Shown: piece by piece, positions 42,594 to 52,312 of the stretch
Numbering within the stretch: the stretch's first letter is position 1
Layout of the letters: every line of letters begins with the position of its first letter
Assembly (NCBI GenBank): GCA_937125455.1
Contig: CAKZLK010000043.1
Span: 372,001 to 436,000, forward strand
DNA length: 64,000 nt
Direction: 5' to 3'
DNA from: an uncultured Aequorivita sp.
Lineage (GTDB): Bacteria; Bacteroidota; Bacteroidia; Flavobacteriales; Flavobacteriaceae
Program-made: the position numbers and the translations under genes
Notes under the pieces: generated by a model
The model's input: only the letters and a program-made list of their open reading frames with translations
The model's database searches: none
Told to the model about the DNA's origin: nothing

Positions 42594-43865
42594 TTAAAGG
42601 TCAAAACCTATATCACTACGATACTGCATCCTGTCAAAAGATAGTTTTTCTATGTTTTGATAGGATTTTTTTAGCGCTATTTTGAAATCGTTATCCAAAG
42701 AAGTTATTGCTAAGACACGACCCCCATTCGTAAGTGTTTTACCATTTTCAAACTTTGTTCCAGCGTGAAAAACGATAGAACCTTCCACATTTTCCACACC
42801 TGAAATTTCCTTCCCTTTTTCGTAACTTTCTGGATATCCTCCAGAAACCAACATTACTGTGGTTGCGGCTCTTTCATCAATTTCAATATTGATTTCGTTA
42901 AGTTTTTGGTGATAGGTAGCTTCAAATAAAGTTACCAAATCAGTTTTTATTCGAGGAAGTACCACTTCCGTCTCTGGGTCGCCCATGCGCACGTTGTATT
43001 CTATTACGTACGGCTCATTATTCACTTTTATAAGCCCAATAAAGACAAAGCCTTTGTATTCTATATTTTCTTTAGCAAGTCCATTAACCGTGGGTTTAAC
43101 GATTCGCTCTTCAATTTTTTTCATCAAGACCTCATCTGCAAAAGGTACTGGAGAAATAGCGCCCATTCCGCCTGTATTTAGGCCGGTGTCACCTTCGCCT
43201 ATACGCTTATAATCTTTTGCCGTAGGAAGTATTTTGTAGTTTTTGCCATCGGTAAGCACAAAAACACTAAGCTCTATTCCGTCTAAAAACTCTTCAATCA
43301 CCACTTTAGAACTCGCTTCGCCAAATTTGCTGTGGGCAAGCATATTTTCAAGCTCCTGTTTGGCTTCATTTAAATCCTTCAAAATCAAAACTCCTTTTCC
43401 AGCTGCTAGTCCGTCTGCTTTTAATACATAAGGTGGATTCAGGCTTTCTAAAAATGTTTTTCCAGCGCCCAAAGATTCCGGGGTAAAGCTTTCATAAGCT
43501 GCCGTAGGAATGTTGTGTTGCATCATAAACTCTTTTGCGCGCTGTTTGCTGCCTTCTAACAATGCACCCCGTTTTGATGGGCCTATGAGCATTACATTTT
43601 TCAAATCCGAATTTTCTAAAAAATAGTCAGCTATGCCATGCACCAAGGGGTCTTCGGGACCTACCACAACCATTTGAATATTATTTTCAACAACGCATTT
43701 TTTTACTGCTTCAAAATCGGTTACCTTTAGTTCTACATTTGTTGCAATGGAAGCAGTGCCCGCATTACCGGGTGCTACAAAAAGTTTATTACAACGTTTG
43801 CTTTGTGAAATTTTATAGGCAAAAGTATGTTCACGTCCGCCAGAACCAAGGATGAGAATATTCAT
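42594..43865 (-). CDS. purD: Phosphoribosylamine-glycine ligase (GARS)
   Basis: Second step of purine synthesis: joins glycine to 5-phosphoribosylamine using ATP. ATP-grasp protein of 423 aa: MNILILGSGGREHTFAYKI, then GPEDPLVHGIADYF, KADGLAAGKGVLIL, the GLNTGGMGAISP loop and the NVRMGDPETEVVLPRI motif. ATG 43865 chosen over 43892 for the canonical start. A TATTTTTG lies 18 or so bases upstream on the minus strand. Confidence 0.96.
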   Translation of the reverse strand: MNILILGSGGREHTFAYKISQSKRCNKLFVAPGNAGTASIATNVELKVTDFEAVKKCVVENNIQMVVVGPEDPLVHGIADYFLENSDLKNVMLIGPSKRGALLEGSKQRAKEFMMQHNIPTAAYESFTPESLGAGKTFLESLNPPYVLKADGLAAGKGVLILKDLNEAKQELENMLAHSKFGEASSKVVIEEFLDGIELSVFVLTDGKNYKILPTAKDYKRIGEGDTGLNTGGMGAISPVPFADEVLMKKIEERIVKPTVNGLAKENIEYKGFVFIGLIKVNNEPYVIEYNVRMGDPETEVVLPRIKTDLVTLFEATYHQKLNEINIEIDERAATTVMLVSGGYPESYEKGKEISGVENVEGSIVFHAGTKFENGKTLTNGGRVLAITSLDNDFKIALKKSYQNIEKLSFDRMQYRSDIGFDL

Positions 43866-43984
43866 AATTGAAATGTTTTGTTTCGGTGTCAAAAATAATT
43901 GTTTGTACCTTGAACCACTAATTTATTTGAAGCGAATTTATCTTTGGAAAGATTTGTTTTTACTTTAAAAATAAAACTCGGCTT

Positions 43985-45295
43985 TTGAGACTCTTCGATA
44001 TTTCACTATTTCTTAAACGCTTCCCTATTAAAAGGGCTAAAGAAGAATTGCTGCAAATTTCGGAAATAAAAGAGGCAGACTACGAATCGTTTTTGAATGC
44101 AAAAAAGACTGAAATTGTCAACTATCATTTAAAGCATAATAGTTTTTATCGAGATTCGGTAAATGGAGATTATACAACTTGGAAATCACTTCCTGTTTTA
44201 AAAAAAAAGGATTACCAAATTCCGCTAAAAGAAAGGCTTTCTAAGGGTTTTTCAGAAAAAAATGTTTACATCAATAAAACTTCGGGCTCCAGTGGAAACC
44301 CAATTCGATTTGCGAAGGACAAGTACAGCCACGCGATGACCTGGGCATATCATATGGAGCGGTTCGGGTGGTACGGCATCAACTTCAACAGTTCGTTACA
44401 AGCGCGTTATTATGGAATCCCATTAGATATGATTGAAAACAAAACGGTGCGTTTAAAAGATGTACTGGCTAAGCGTCATCGGTTTTCAATAAATGATCTT
44501 TCAAAAAAAGCATTGGACAAAATGTTGAATGTTTACAAGAAAAAACCGTTTGATTACATAAATGGTTATACCAGCAGTATCGTGCTATTTGCAAAATATT
44601 TAAAAGAAAAAAAGGTGGTCTTAAAAACTGTTTGTCCAACTTTAAAAGTTTGTATTGTTACTTCTGAAATGCTTTTTGAAGACGATAAAACTTTACTTGA
44701 AAAACAGCTTGGCGTTCCAGTTGTTAACGAATATGGGTGTTCGGAAGCTGGCGTTATCGCCTTTACCAATAAGGAAGGGGAATGGGAAGTAGACTCCAAA
44801 ACGCTTTTTGTTGAAATTTTGGATGAAGAAGATCGGGAAGTTCCTTTGGGAGAAGAGGGGCGCATTGTGATTACTTCACTGCACAACAAAGCACATCCGT
44901 TTATACGTTATGAAATTGGCGATTATGGTGCTTTGAGTGAAAAAAGTACCTTGAAAAAACCCATTTTAAAAAAGCTGGTAGGCAGAACCAATGATTTTGC
45001 AATACTTCCCAGTGGTAAAAAAGCAGCTGGAATGATCTTTTATGTTATCACTAAAAAAATAATGGAGGAAAGCGGAAACATAAAGGAGTTTAAAGTGATT
45101 CAAACTAAGATTAATACTTTTGAAATAAATTATGTAAGTGACAATGAATTGACGCAAGAAAAGAAAGCCTTTATTACAAAAACACTTGAACAGTTTTTAG
45201 AGTCTGAATTAACTTTTATATTCAGCAGAAAAGAACAATTGGATAGATCTGAAAGTGGTAAATTGAAACAGTTTGTTTCGATGGTTAAATCCTAA
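43985..45295 (+). CDS. PaaK/CapK-like adenylate-forming protein
   Basis: 436-aa protein like phenylacetate-CoA ligase / CapK of capsule loci. Adenylate-forming motifs: NKTSGSSGNPIRFAKDKYS (P-loop-like A3), NEYGCSEAGVIAF (A5), RYEIGDYG and GRTNDFAILPSGKK (A7-A8). Start is TTG at 43985; no ATG lies near and the frame is closed at 43928-43930. Located in a polysaccharide cluster, where CapK-like proteins are thought to activate acyl groups for glycan modification. Substrate unknown. It is followed 8 bases later by a GT4 gene. Confidence 0.78.
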   Translation: MRLFDISLFLKRFPIKRAKEELLQISEIKEADYESFLNAKKTEIVNYHLKHNSFYRDSVNGDYTTWKSLPVLKKKDYQIPLKERLSKGFSEKNVYINKTSGSSGNPIRFAKDKYSHAMTWAYHMERFGWYGINFNSSLQARYYGIPLDMIENKTVRLKDVLAKRHRFSINDLSKKALDKMLNVYKKKPFDYINGYTSSIVLFAKYLKEKKVVLKTVCPTLKVCIVTSEMLFEDDKTLLEKQLGVPVVNEYGCSEAGVIAFTNKEGEWEVDSKTLFVEILDEEDREVPLGEEGRIVITSLHNKAHPFIRYEIGDYGALSEKSTLKKPILKKLVGRTNDFAILPSGKKAAGMIFYVITKKIMEESGNIKEFKVIQTKINTFEINYVSDNELTQEKKAFITKTLEQFLESELTFIFSRKEQLDRSESGKLKQFVSMVKS

Positions 45296-45303
45296 TTGGA
45301 TAC

Positions 45304-46467
45304 ATGCAAAAAGACATTCTTCTCATAACGAACTATTTTCCACCTGAAAAAGGCGCAGCATCCAACCGAATGTTTAGCTTGGCAGAAGGATTGGGAAATG
45401 CAGGGCTTAAAGTGAAAGTTGTTTGTCCACTACCCAATTATCCAACGGGAAAAATTTTTAAGGATTATAGCGGAAAAATATCCTGTTCGGAAAAATATCA
45501 CTTTGGGAAAATAACTCGGTTATGGATTTGGCCCAGTAATTCCAACAACAAATTAGTTCGATTGCTCTCGATGGTATCGTTTTCTATCAGCTTGATTATG
45601 TTTTTTATTTTTACTAAAACTCCAAAAAAGATTTTTATTCAATATTCTCCTGTATTTGTTGGGTTTACAGCCGTTTGCTTGGGCCGTTTATTTTCAAAGA
45701 AAATTATTTTAAACGTTTCAGATTTATGGCCATTGGCGGGTTTGGAGATGGGTATTTTAAAAAAAGGATGGTATTATTCACTTTTATTGAAAATGGAGCG
45801 CTATTGTTATCGGAACTCGGATATAATCGTTGGACAATCCGAAGAAATACTTGAACACATATCAATTTTTGAAAATGAAAAGCCTTCTTTTTTATACCGC
45901 AATATTCCGAACTTTTCGATAACAGAAGTTTCAGAAAGTGATTCATCGCAAGAACTAAAGATTGTTTATGCAGGATTGCTGGGTATGGCACAGGGTCTTT
46001 TTCAAATTTGTCAGCAGCTTAAATTCCCCAAAAATATAAGTCTTCACATTTACGGAGCTGGTCCGGAAGCAGAAAAGCTAAATACATTACAAAAAGAGAA
46101 TGTTTTCTTTTATGGCGAATTGGATAGAGACACATTACACAAAGTACTTCAACAATATGATGTTGCTTTTATTCCTTTGGTGAAAAGGATTTATGGTTCA
46201 GTTCCTTCAAAAATATTTGAATACACCCGTTTGGGATTACCTGTACTCTATTTTGCTGGCGGGGAAGGGGGAGATATTGTTGATAAAGAAGAATTGGGCT
46301 GGGTTATTCCAGTAAATAATTTTGAAGCGCTTCAAAATTTTATAAATACATTTTCCGAAAATAAGTTAAAACATTATTCGAAAGAAAAAGTTCAGAAAAA
46401 TTCAGTTTCAGCCTTTGATTTCAATAAACAGTTTGAAGCTTTTACTGCTTCAATTGAACGTATTTAA
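45304..46467 (+). CDS. Glycosyltransferase family 4 (WbuB-like)
   Basis: 387-aa GT-B enzyme. The N-terminal half has TNYFPPEKGAASNRMFSLAEGLGNAG and VVCPLPNYPTGKIF; the donor half has VYAGLLGMAQGL, LHIYGAGPEAEKL, and the E-x7-E region VPSKIFEYTRLGLPVLYFAGGEGGD. This subfamily often adds the second sugar in surface glycans (WbuB, a N-acetylglucosamine/fucosamine transferase). A membrane-proximal hydrophobic stretch sits around 95-120. Stop overlaps the convergent initiating transferase stop by 4 bases. Confidence 0.82.
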   Translation: MQKDILLITNYFPPEKGAASNRMFSLAEGLGNAGLKVKVVCPLPNYPTGKIFKDYSGKISCSEKYHFGKITRLWIWPSNSNNKLVRLLSMVSFSISLIMFFIFTKTPKKIFIQYSPVFVGFTAVCLGRLFSKKIILNVSDLWPLAGLEMGILKKGWYYSLLLKMERYCYRNSDIIVGQSEEILEHISIFENEKPSFLYRNIPNFSITEVSESDSSQELKIVYAGLLGMAQGLFQICQQLKFPKNISLHIYGAGPEAEKLNTLQKENVFFYGELDRDTLHKVLQQYDVAFIPLVKRIYGSVPSKIFEYTRLGLPVLYFAGGEGGDIVDKEELGWVIPVNNFEALQNFINTFSENKLKHYSKEKVQKNSVSAFDFNKQFEAFTASIERI

Positions 46468-47816
46468 TAGGCTTTTTCCTCTCCTCTAAGGGCGTTATAT
46501 ATGGTTTGAAAAACTATTTTTATATCGAGAAAAAGGCTCCAGTTTTCAAGATAAAAAATATCATATTTAACCCTATTGATAATGTGGTTGTCATCTTCAA
46601 CCTCTCCTCGAAATCCGCTAACTTGTGCTAATCCGGTGATTCCAGGTTTTATAAAGTGGCGAACCATAAACTTATCGATCCGTTCGGCATACATGTGGGT
46701 GTGGCTAACCATATGTGGCCTTGGTCCTACAACGGACATATCTCCTTTAAGTACGTTTATAAATTGTGGGAGTTCGTCAATACTTGTTTTTCGGATTATT
46801 CTTCCAACCCGTGTCACGCGTATATCTCCTTTTGAAATTTGGTGGAGATGTGCCATAGGATTTGGTATCATACTCCGAAATTTATAACAATAAAATTCTT
46901 GGTAATCAAGCCCATTTCTTTTTTGTTTAAAAAAGACTGGACCTTTGGATTCAAGCTTGATTAATATTCCAAGTATTGGGGTAAGCCAGGACAATATTCC
47001 AACAATAATTATAAGTGAAAGCATTATATCAAAACTTCGTTTCAGAAACTTGTTGAAAGGTTCGTCCATGGGTATTTTTCGCATAGAAAGAATGGGCAGT
47101 ACTCCATAATAGGTGAAATCCAGTTTTTTGCTATAAATTTCTTTATTATCTGGAAGGAATTTTAAAATTTTGAGATTATTGTCTACAAAATCAATGAGTT
47201 TTATAAGGTCTTTATTGCCAATTTCAGCAACAGAAGAATAAACCTCATCTATTTCTTCCTTCATAATATAATCCATACACTCTTCAATGGAAACTTTGTT
47301 AGGCCCTTTTAAATCGAAGGTTTTGTATAATTTGTAACCATAAACGGGGTTGTTGGTAAAAAACTTACGGAGCTGATCTGTCTTTTGGTTAAGGCCAATA
47401 ATTACAACTTTACGAACATTTCCGCCCAAGTGCAATCGATATTTCTTCAAAAGATAGTATATCCCAAATTTTACTATGGTTATGCAAAGCATCACCAATA
47501 AAATATATTTAAAGATTATAGAAGCCGAAGTTTCCAAATGGTTATAAAAACCAAAGAAAGAAAAGACAATCAAAACGAACACTACGCCCTGTTTACCAAG
47601 CAAAGACATAATTTTTGAAATGTGCGTGAAACGATAGATTTCATAAAACCCTGATCGTAATGAAAGCAATACCCATGCAATAGTCAAGTAAACAAAATAG
47701 TTGAAATAGGGAAAAGGCTCCACAAAAAATTCAAAAGCAAAGAAATAGATAAAAAAGAGGTCTATTCCATAAGAAATAGGCCGCAACAATCCAGAATATC
47801 TTCCGCTTTTAAACAT
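46464..47816 (-). CDS. Polyprenyl glycosylphosphotransferase (initiating transferase)
   Basis: 450-aa WbaP/WcaJ-like protein that loads the first sugar-phosphate onto undecaprenyl phosphate. Four N-terminal helices (residues about 10-130), a nucleotide-binding-like linker, then FKQKRNGLDYQEFYCYKFRSM and KTSIDELPQFINVLKGDMSVVGPRPHM, the catalytic DELPQ and VGPRP motifs. Ends with IVFQTIYNALRGEEKAY. Last gene of the minus-strand polysaccharide run; sugar specificity unknown. Confidence 0.9.
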   Translation of the reverse strand: MFKSGRYSGLLRPISYGIDLFFIYFFAFEFFVEPFPYFNYFVYLTIAWVLLSLRSGFYEIYRFTHISKIMSLLGKQGVVFVLIVFSFFGFYNHLETSASIIFKYILLVMLCITIVKFGIYYLLKKYRLHLGGNVRKVVIIGLNQKTDQLRKFFTNNPVYGYKLYKTFDLKGPNKVSIEECMDYIMKEEIDEVYSSVAEIGNKDLIKLIDFVDNNLKILKFLPDNKEIYSKKLDFTYYGVLPILSMRKIPMDEPFNKFLKRSFDIMLSLIIIVGILSWLTPILGILIKLESKGPVFFKQKRNGLDYQEFYCYKFRSMIPNPMAHLHQISKGDIRVTRVGRIIRKTSIDELPQFINVLKGDMSVVGPRPHMVSHTHMYAERIDKFMVRHFIKPGITGLAQVSGFRGEVEDDNHIINRVKYDIFYLENWSLFLDIKIVFQTIYNALRGEEKAY

Positions 47817-47823
47817 TTAATTA

Positions 47824-48813
47824 TTATCTATTATTATGTTTTGAAAAATCTTTGTGTTCACTTTTAAAAAGTTCTTCTTTTGAAAGGTTTTTAAAATATT
47901 CGAACGTTTTTTTCATTCCTTCCTCTCTAGAAACTTTGGGTTCCCAATTCAATATTTTCTTTGCTTTTGAAATATCTGGTTCACGCTGCATAGGATCGTC
48001 TTGTGGTAGAGGCTTAAAAACTATTTTTTGTTCCGTGCCTGTAAGTTTTACAATTTCCTTCGCAAAATCAAGAATGGTTATCTCCTCCGGATTACCGATA
48101 TTCACTGGTAGTGGATAATCACTTAGCAATAAACGGTATAATCCTTCCACTTCATCATCAACATAACAGAACGAGCGTGTTTGCATTCCATCGCCAAATA
48201 CTGTCAAATCCTCACCGCGTAAAGATTGTCCAATAAAAGCAGGAATTACACGACCATCATTAAGACGCATGCGCGGTCCATAGGTATTAAAAATACGAGC
48301 GATACGTGTTTCAAGTCCGTGGAATCTGTGATAAGCCATCGTGATGGATTCCTGAAAGCGTTTAGCCTCATCATACACCCCACGAGGTCCAATGGTATTT
48401 ACATTTCCAAAATATTCCTCAGTCTGCGGATGTACCAAAGGATCTCCATAAACTTCAGAAGTAGAAGCAATCAAAATACGAGCGTTTTTTTCCTTTGCCA
48501 GTCCTAAAAGATTGTGTGTTCCCAAAGAACCAACTTTCAGAGTTTGGATGGGGATTTTTAAATAATCTATCGGGCTTGCTGGCGAAGCAAAATGAAGAAT
48601 ATAATCTACCTTTCCCGGAACGTGGACAAATTTGGTAATATCGTGATGATAAAACTCAAAAGCTTCCAATTTAAAAAGATGTTCAATGTTTTTAAGATCG
48701 CCTGTTATAAGATTGTCCATTGCGATAACATGGAAATCTTCAGCAATAAATTTATCACAAAGGTGCGAGCCTAAAAATCCAGCTGCACCTGTAATTAGGA
48801 CACGTTTCTTCAT
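47824..48813 (-). CDS. UDP-glucuronate decarboxylase (UXS-type SDR)
   Basis: 329-aa extended SDR. NAD-binding [12 protein letters not shown], catalytic Y-x3-K in [13 protein letters not shown], and UXS-specific blocks [18 protein letters not shown] and [15 protein letters not shown]. Converts UDP-glucuronate to UDP-xylose. Its start overlaps the end of ugd by 4 bases, so the UDP-glucose to UDP-glucuronate to UDP-xylose path is translationally coupled. UDP-xylose or arabinose-like sugars are therefore predicted in the glycan. Confidence 0.9.
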   Translation of the reverse strand: MKKRVLITGAAGFLGSHLCDKFIAEDFHVIAMDNLITGDLKNIEHLFKLEAFEFYHHDITKFVHVPGKVDYILHFASPASPIDYLKIPIQTLKVGSLGTHNLLGLAKEKNARILIASTSEVYGDPLVHPQTEEYFGNVNTIGPRGVYDEAKRFQESITMAYHRFHGLETRIARIFNTYGPRMRLNDGRVIPAFIGQSLRGEDLTVFGDGMQTRSFCYVDDEVEGLYRLLLSDYPLPVNIGNPEEITILDFAKEIVKLTGTEQKIVFKPLPQDDPMQREPDISKAKKILNWEPKVSREEGMKKTFEYFKNLSKEELFKSEHKDFSKHNNR

Positions 48814-50123
48814 AAATTTATTGGCTTTCTTCCAATAGAAACATAGGTAAACCCTTCTGCTTCCATATCATTTACGCTATATAGGTTTCTTCCGTCAAAA
48901 ATAACTGGATTTTTTAATAGCTCCTTCAATTTACCGTAATCTGGGGTACGGAAAATGCTCCATTCAGTACATATTAACAAAGCATCTGCTCCTTTGAGAG
49001 CGGTATACATTGATTCTGAATAATTCAATTTATTGCCAAAACGCTTTTCAATATTTGGCATCGCTTCAGGATCAAAAACTTGAAGTTTTGCCCCTTTACC
49101 CAGCAATGTTTCCATCATATCTATTGATGGAGCTTCCCGAATATCATCCGTTTCGGGTTTAAAGGCCAATCCCCAAATAGCAATTGTTTTACCGTTTAAA
49201 TCATTGTTGAAATAATTGTCAATTTTGGGTATTAAAATTGTTTTTTGGGCAGCATTTATTTCAATAACCGAATTTAGTATTTTGAAATTATATTCTTTAT
49301 CCTTTCCTGCTTTTTGAAGCGCTTTTACATCTTTAGGGAAACATGAACCTCCATAACCAATTCCTGGGAAAAGGAAGCGTTTGCCAATGCGGCTATCGGT
49401 ACCCATTCCGGCGCGGACCATATCTACATCTGCGCCTACTTTTTCGCAATAGTTTGCAATTTCGTTCATGAAAGTAATCTTGGTGGCCAAGAATGAATTT
49501 GCAGCATACTTTGTAAGTTCAGCAGACTTTTCATCCATAACAAGTATTGGGTTGCCTGAGCGTACAAACGGGCCGTAAAGCTTTTGCATTAATGCTGTCG
49601 CCCTTTCACTACTAGAACCAACAACTATTCGCTCAGGCTTTAAAAAATCGTCTACAGCAAAGCCTTCTCTAAGAAACTCTGGATTGGAAACCACATCAAA
49701 TTCACAAGAAGCATTTTTGGCGATTACGTTATGTACTTTTTCTGCTGTACCTACTGGCACTGTACTTTTATCAACGATTACTTTATATTCTTTAATTTTT
49801 TTTCCTATTTCTTCTGAAACATTCAAAACATAAGAAAGATCTGCAGAACCATCTTCATCTTCTGGGGTAGGAAGAGCAAGAAAAATAATGTCGCCATGCG
49901 CTAAACCTTCGTCTAAGGAGGTTGTAAATTTTAGCCGGTTCGCCTTAATATTTCTTTCAAAAAGGACGTCCAAATGTGGTTCATAAATTGGCACTATGCC
50001 ATTGCGCATTTTCTCGACCTTGGCTTTGTCTATATCGACACAAATTACTTCGTTTCCTGTTTCTGCTAAACAAGTTCCTGTTACGAGACCAACGTAGCCT
50101 GTTCCTATTACTGCTATTTTCAT
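48810..50123 (-). CDS. ugd: UDP-glucose 6-dehydrogenase
   Basis: 437-aa NAD-dependent enzyme making UDP-glucuronate. Rossmann start [53 protein letters not shown], catalytic Cys in [16 protein letters not shown], and [17 protein letters not shown] are all present. A minus-strand TACTTTTG lies at 50190-50183, about 60 bases before the start. Immediately followed by the decarboxylase. Confidence 0.95.
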   Translation of the reverse strand: MKIAVIGTGYVGLVTGTCLAETGNEVICVDIDKAKVEKMRNGIVPIYEPHLDVLFERNIKANRLKFTTSLDEGLAHGDIIFLALPTPEDEDGSADLSYVLNVSEEIGKKIKEYKVIVDKSTVPVGTAEKVHNVIAKNASCEFDVVSNPEFLREGFAVDDFLKPERIVVGSSSERATALMQKLYGPFVRSGNPILVMDEKSAELTKYAANSFLATKITFMNEIANYCEKVGADVDMVRAGMGTDSRIGKRFLFPGIGYGGSCFPKDVKALQKAGKDKEYNFKILNSVIEINAAQKTILIPKIDNYFNNDLNGKTIAIWGLAFKPETDDIREAPSIDMMETLLGKGAKLQVFDPEAMPNIEKRFGNKLNYSESMYTALKGADALLICTEWSIFRTPDYGKLKELLKNPVIFDGRNLYSVNDMEAEGFTYVSIGRKPINL

Positions 50124-50206
50124 TTATATTTTTCTTTTCCTTTCAAACTATTGAAACGGTTTTCCATTTTATTATCAAAGGGCAAAAGTACAATTTGCAA
50201 TTCTTT

Positions 50207-51436
50207 TTATATGTTTTTTATATGGTTGTTTTCAATGGTTTTGGCACTTGTAATCAGCACAATTAAAATGAAGCCTATGTAATATGCCCCAATTTGTCTT
50301 TGGAATACATTTTCAACCAAACAATACATTATTAAAATAGCAAGCATTGCTGTGGGCAAAAACTGTTTTTTTATTGTAAAAAAACTAACCAAAATGAAAA
50401 GGAGAAACAACAAGAGTGCAATAAACCCAGCACTGATATAAAAATCCAGAAACTGATTGTGGGTATTATAACGTTCACTGACAAACCTTTCCTTTTTCTT
50501 TGGATTGGATATGTTGTTTTCATAACAGGAAACCAGTCTATCCTTAGTTTTATCAAAACCAATACCAGTAAAGTTAAAGCCTTCATTAGCTATAATATCT
50601 GTAGCACATTTCCAGGCTACGGCTCTAAGCTCATAGGTCATCGAGTTTTCAATAAATCCTGATGCAGTATGATTATCTATAACTTCAGCTTCGTAGAGCT
50701 GATTACTTTTTCCATTTTTCAGAAGAAAAAACAATCCCACTAATGCAGCTATTGCAAAAATAGCTATTAGTGCTTTCCATATTTTTCGTTGGCCATAAAA
50801 CTGACGGATCAGTAGTAGAACAAATAATGAAATGATGGCAATTTTTGAAGCGATTAAAATTATGAACAGTGCATTGACAAATATGTTCGCCAAATAATAG
50901 TTGTTGTTAGGGTGGTATTTTTTTTGAATTGCTTGAACGGAAATCAAAATACTAAACGTACTGAGAAGGCCTAAATAGAGTCTATCAATCAACAACGACT
51001 CCACCACTTGAGGCGACTCTCCCAAGGCAAAACTACCTGTAGCATCCGTAATCAGAACAAAATTATAGATTGAAAATACAATCGCCGCCAAGGCAGAAAA
51101 AATGATCGCGCTATTTATTTTTTTTACATCTGCAACGGGAATATAAAGAATAGCAAGTCCAACGGCGATCATCACTTTGTTGATGACTTTATAATCTTCT
51201 TGCAGCTTTCCTGCTATAAATGAATCGATACAGATATACGCAAAGAGCAATAAGAATATGGCTATGGGAATAGATTTTAATTTTTTGAAGTCTTCTTTCT
51301 TTACAATAAATGGAAAGGCGACCACTAAAATTGCCAGAAGTATATTTGGAAGTGCCCTAATGTAATTGTCAAAAGGAATGATGAGATATAGCAGCAAAAA
51401 AACATAAGGGTATATGGCGGAGAGCAGTATCCTCAT
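50207..51436 (-). CDS. O-antigen ligase/polymerase family protein
   Basis: 409-aa membrane protein with about 11 helices and the Wzy_C/WaaL pattern: a large periplasmic loop (about 265-340) with RYNTHNQFLDFYISAGFIALLLFLLFI, including the conserved H-N-x-(Y/F)-L. Either ligates or polymerises surface glycan. One of two WaaL-like proteins in the window. Separated from WecG-like gene upstream by 91 bases. Confidence 0.78.
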   Translation of the reverse strand: MRILLSAIYPYVFLLLYLIIPFDNYIRALPNILLAILVVAFPFIVKKEDFKKLKSIPIAIFLLLFAYICIDSFIAGKLQEDYKVINKVMIAVGLAILYIPVADVKKINSAIIFSALAAIVFSIYNFVLITDATGSFALGESPQVVESLLIDRLYLGLLSTFSILISVQAIQKKYHPNNNYYLANIFVNALFIILIASKIAIISLFVLLLIRQFYGQRKIWKALIAIFAIAALVGLFFLLKNGKSNQLYEAEVIDNHTASGFIENSMTYELRAVAWKCATDIIANEGFNFTGIGFDKTKDRLVSCYENNISNPKKKERFVSERYNTHNQFLDFYISAGFIALLLFLLFILVSFFTIKKQFLPTAMLAILIMYCLVENVFQRQIGAYYIGFILIVLITSAKTIENNHIKNI

Positions 51437-51527
51437 AATAGAATGGAAGAGTGAAAAATTTTAGGGGAAGATAAAAAACTCTTGGCAAAAAATCATCTTT
51501 TGATAGCGTAGATATTAAACTAACAAT

Positions 51528-52274
51528 CTACTTAGAGAATTTTTCTTTGAGAACTAAAAAGATAAATTTCGAATTTCCTACTAAATAGCGTTTCCACATA
51601 CGTCTTGGTTCTTGAGCAAAGCGATAGAACCATTCTAGGCCTGCTTTCTGCATCCACGAAGGGGCACGCTTGGTCTTTCCGGCTACTACATCAAAACTGC
51701 CACCCACACCCATAATTAGGTTCACATTTTTTAGGATTTCGCGATGGCGGTACAGAAAGTTTTCCTTAATGGGTGATGAGATTGCAACGAAAAGCATTTG
51801 AGTGCCGCTATTTGCTATCTGTTGGGCAATTTCTTCCTCTTCGGAAGGGTTAAAATAACCATTGCGGTAACCAGCAATAATGTTTGGACTGTAGATTTCA
51901 GCGTATTTGTCAACAACATTTTTAACCACTTCTTCTTTTGCTCCAAAAAGGAAGATTTTGTTATGGTTTTTATGTGCCATTTCTACTAGGCTAGCCATAA
52001 GATCTATTCCGGCAACGCGTTCTTTAAGTGGTTTTCCTAAAAAACGTGAAGCCCAAACTACTGCTTGTCCATCAGCGTTAATAATGTGACTTTGGTTGAC
52101 ACTGTGGCGCAGTTCCAGATCTTTTTGCATGGCCACAACTTTCCCGGCGTTTACAACTACGTGGTGTACTTGTTCACTAGATTGGATTTTCTCCTTTACC
52201 AGAGCAAGAGTTTCTTGCATGGAGAGGTTATCTATGGTGGTGTTTAGGATTTTTATCCGTTGTGGATTACTCAC
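51528..52274 (-). CDS. WecG/TagA/CpsF family glycosyltransferase
   Basis: 248-aa GT26 enzyme. Signature blocks: VNAGKVVAMQKDLELRHSVNQSHIINADGQAVVWASRFLGKPLKERVAGIDLM and FLFGAKEEVV, IIAGYRNGYF, with GVGGSFDVVAGKTKRAPSWMQKAGLEWFYRFAQEPRRMWKRYL. Members add ManNAc(A) or related sugars to lipid-linked primers. Start is GTG at 52274, with TATCTTTG (minus, 52299-52292) 17 bases upstream. Confidence 0.9.
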   Translation of the reverse strand: MSNPQRIKILNTTIDNLSMQETLALVKEKIQSSEQVHHVVVNAGKVVAMQKDLELRHSVNQSHIINADGQAVVWASRFLGKPLKERVAGIDLMASLVEMAHKNHNKIFLFGAKEEVVKNVVDKYAEIYSPNIIAGYRNGYFNPSEEEEIAQQIANSGTQMLFVAISSPIKENFLYRHREILKNVNLIMGVGGSFDVVAGKTKRAPSWMQKAGLEWFYRFAQEPRRMWKRYLVGNSKFIFLVLKEKFSK

Positions 52275-52291
52275 AATTAATTTTTAGCGAG

Positions 52292-52299
52292 CAAAGATA
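52292..52299 (-). promoter_or_regulatory. Candidate -7 element for the WecG-like gene
   Basis: Minus-strand TATCTTTG, exact TAnnTTTG match, 17 bases before the GTG start. No good -33 is present, so an alternative or activator-dependent promoter is possible. Confidence 0.4.
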
Positions 52300-52312
52300 G
52301 TATTTATAAAAA

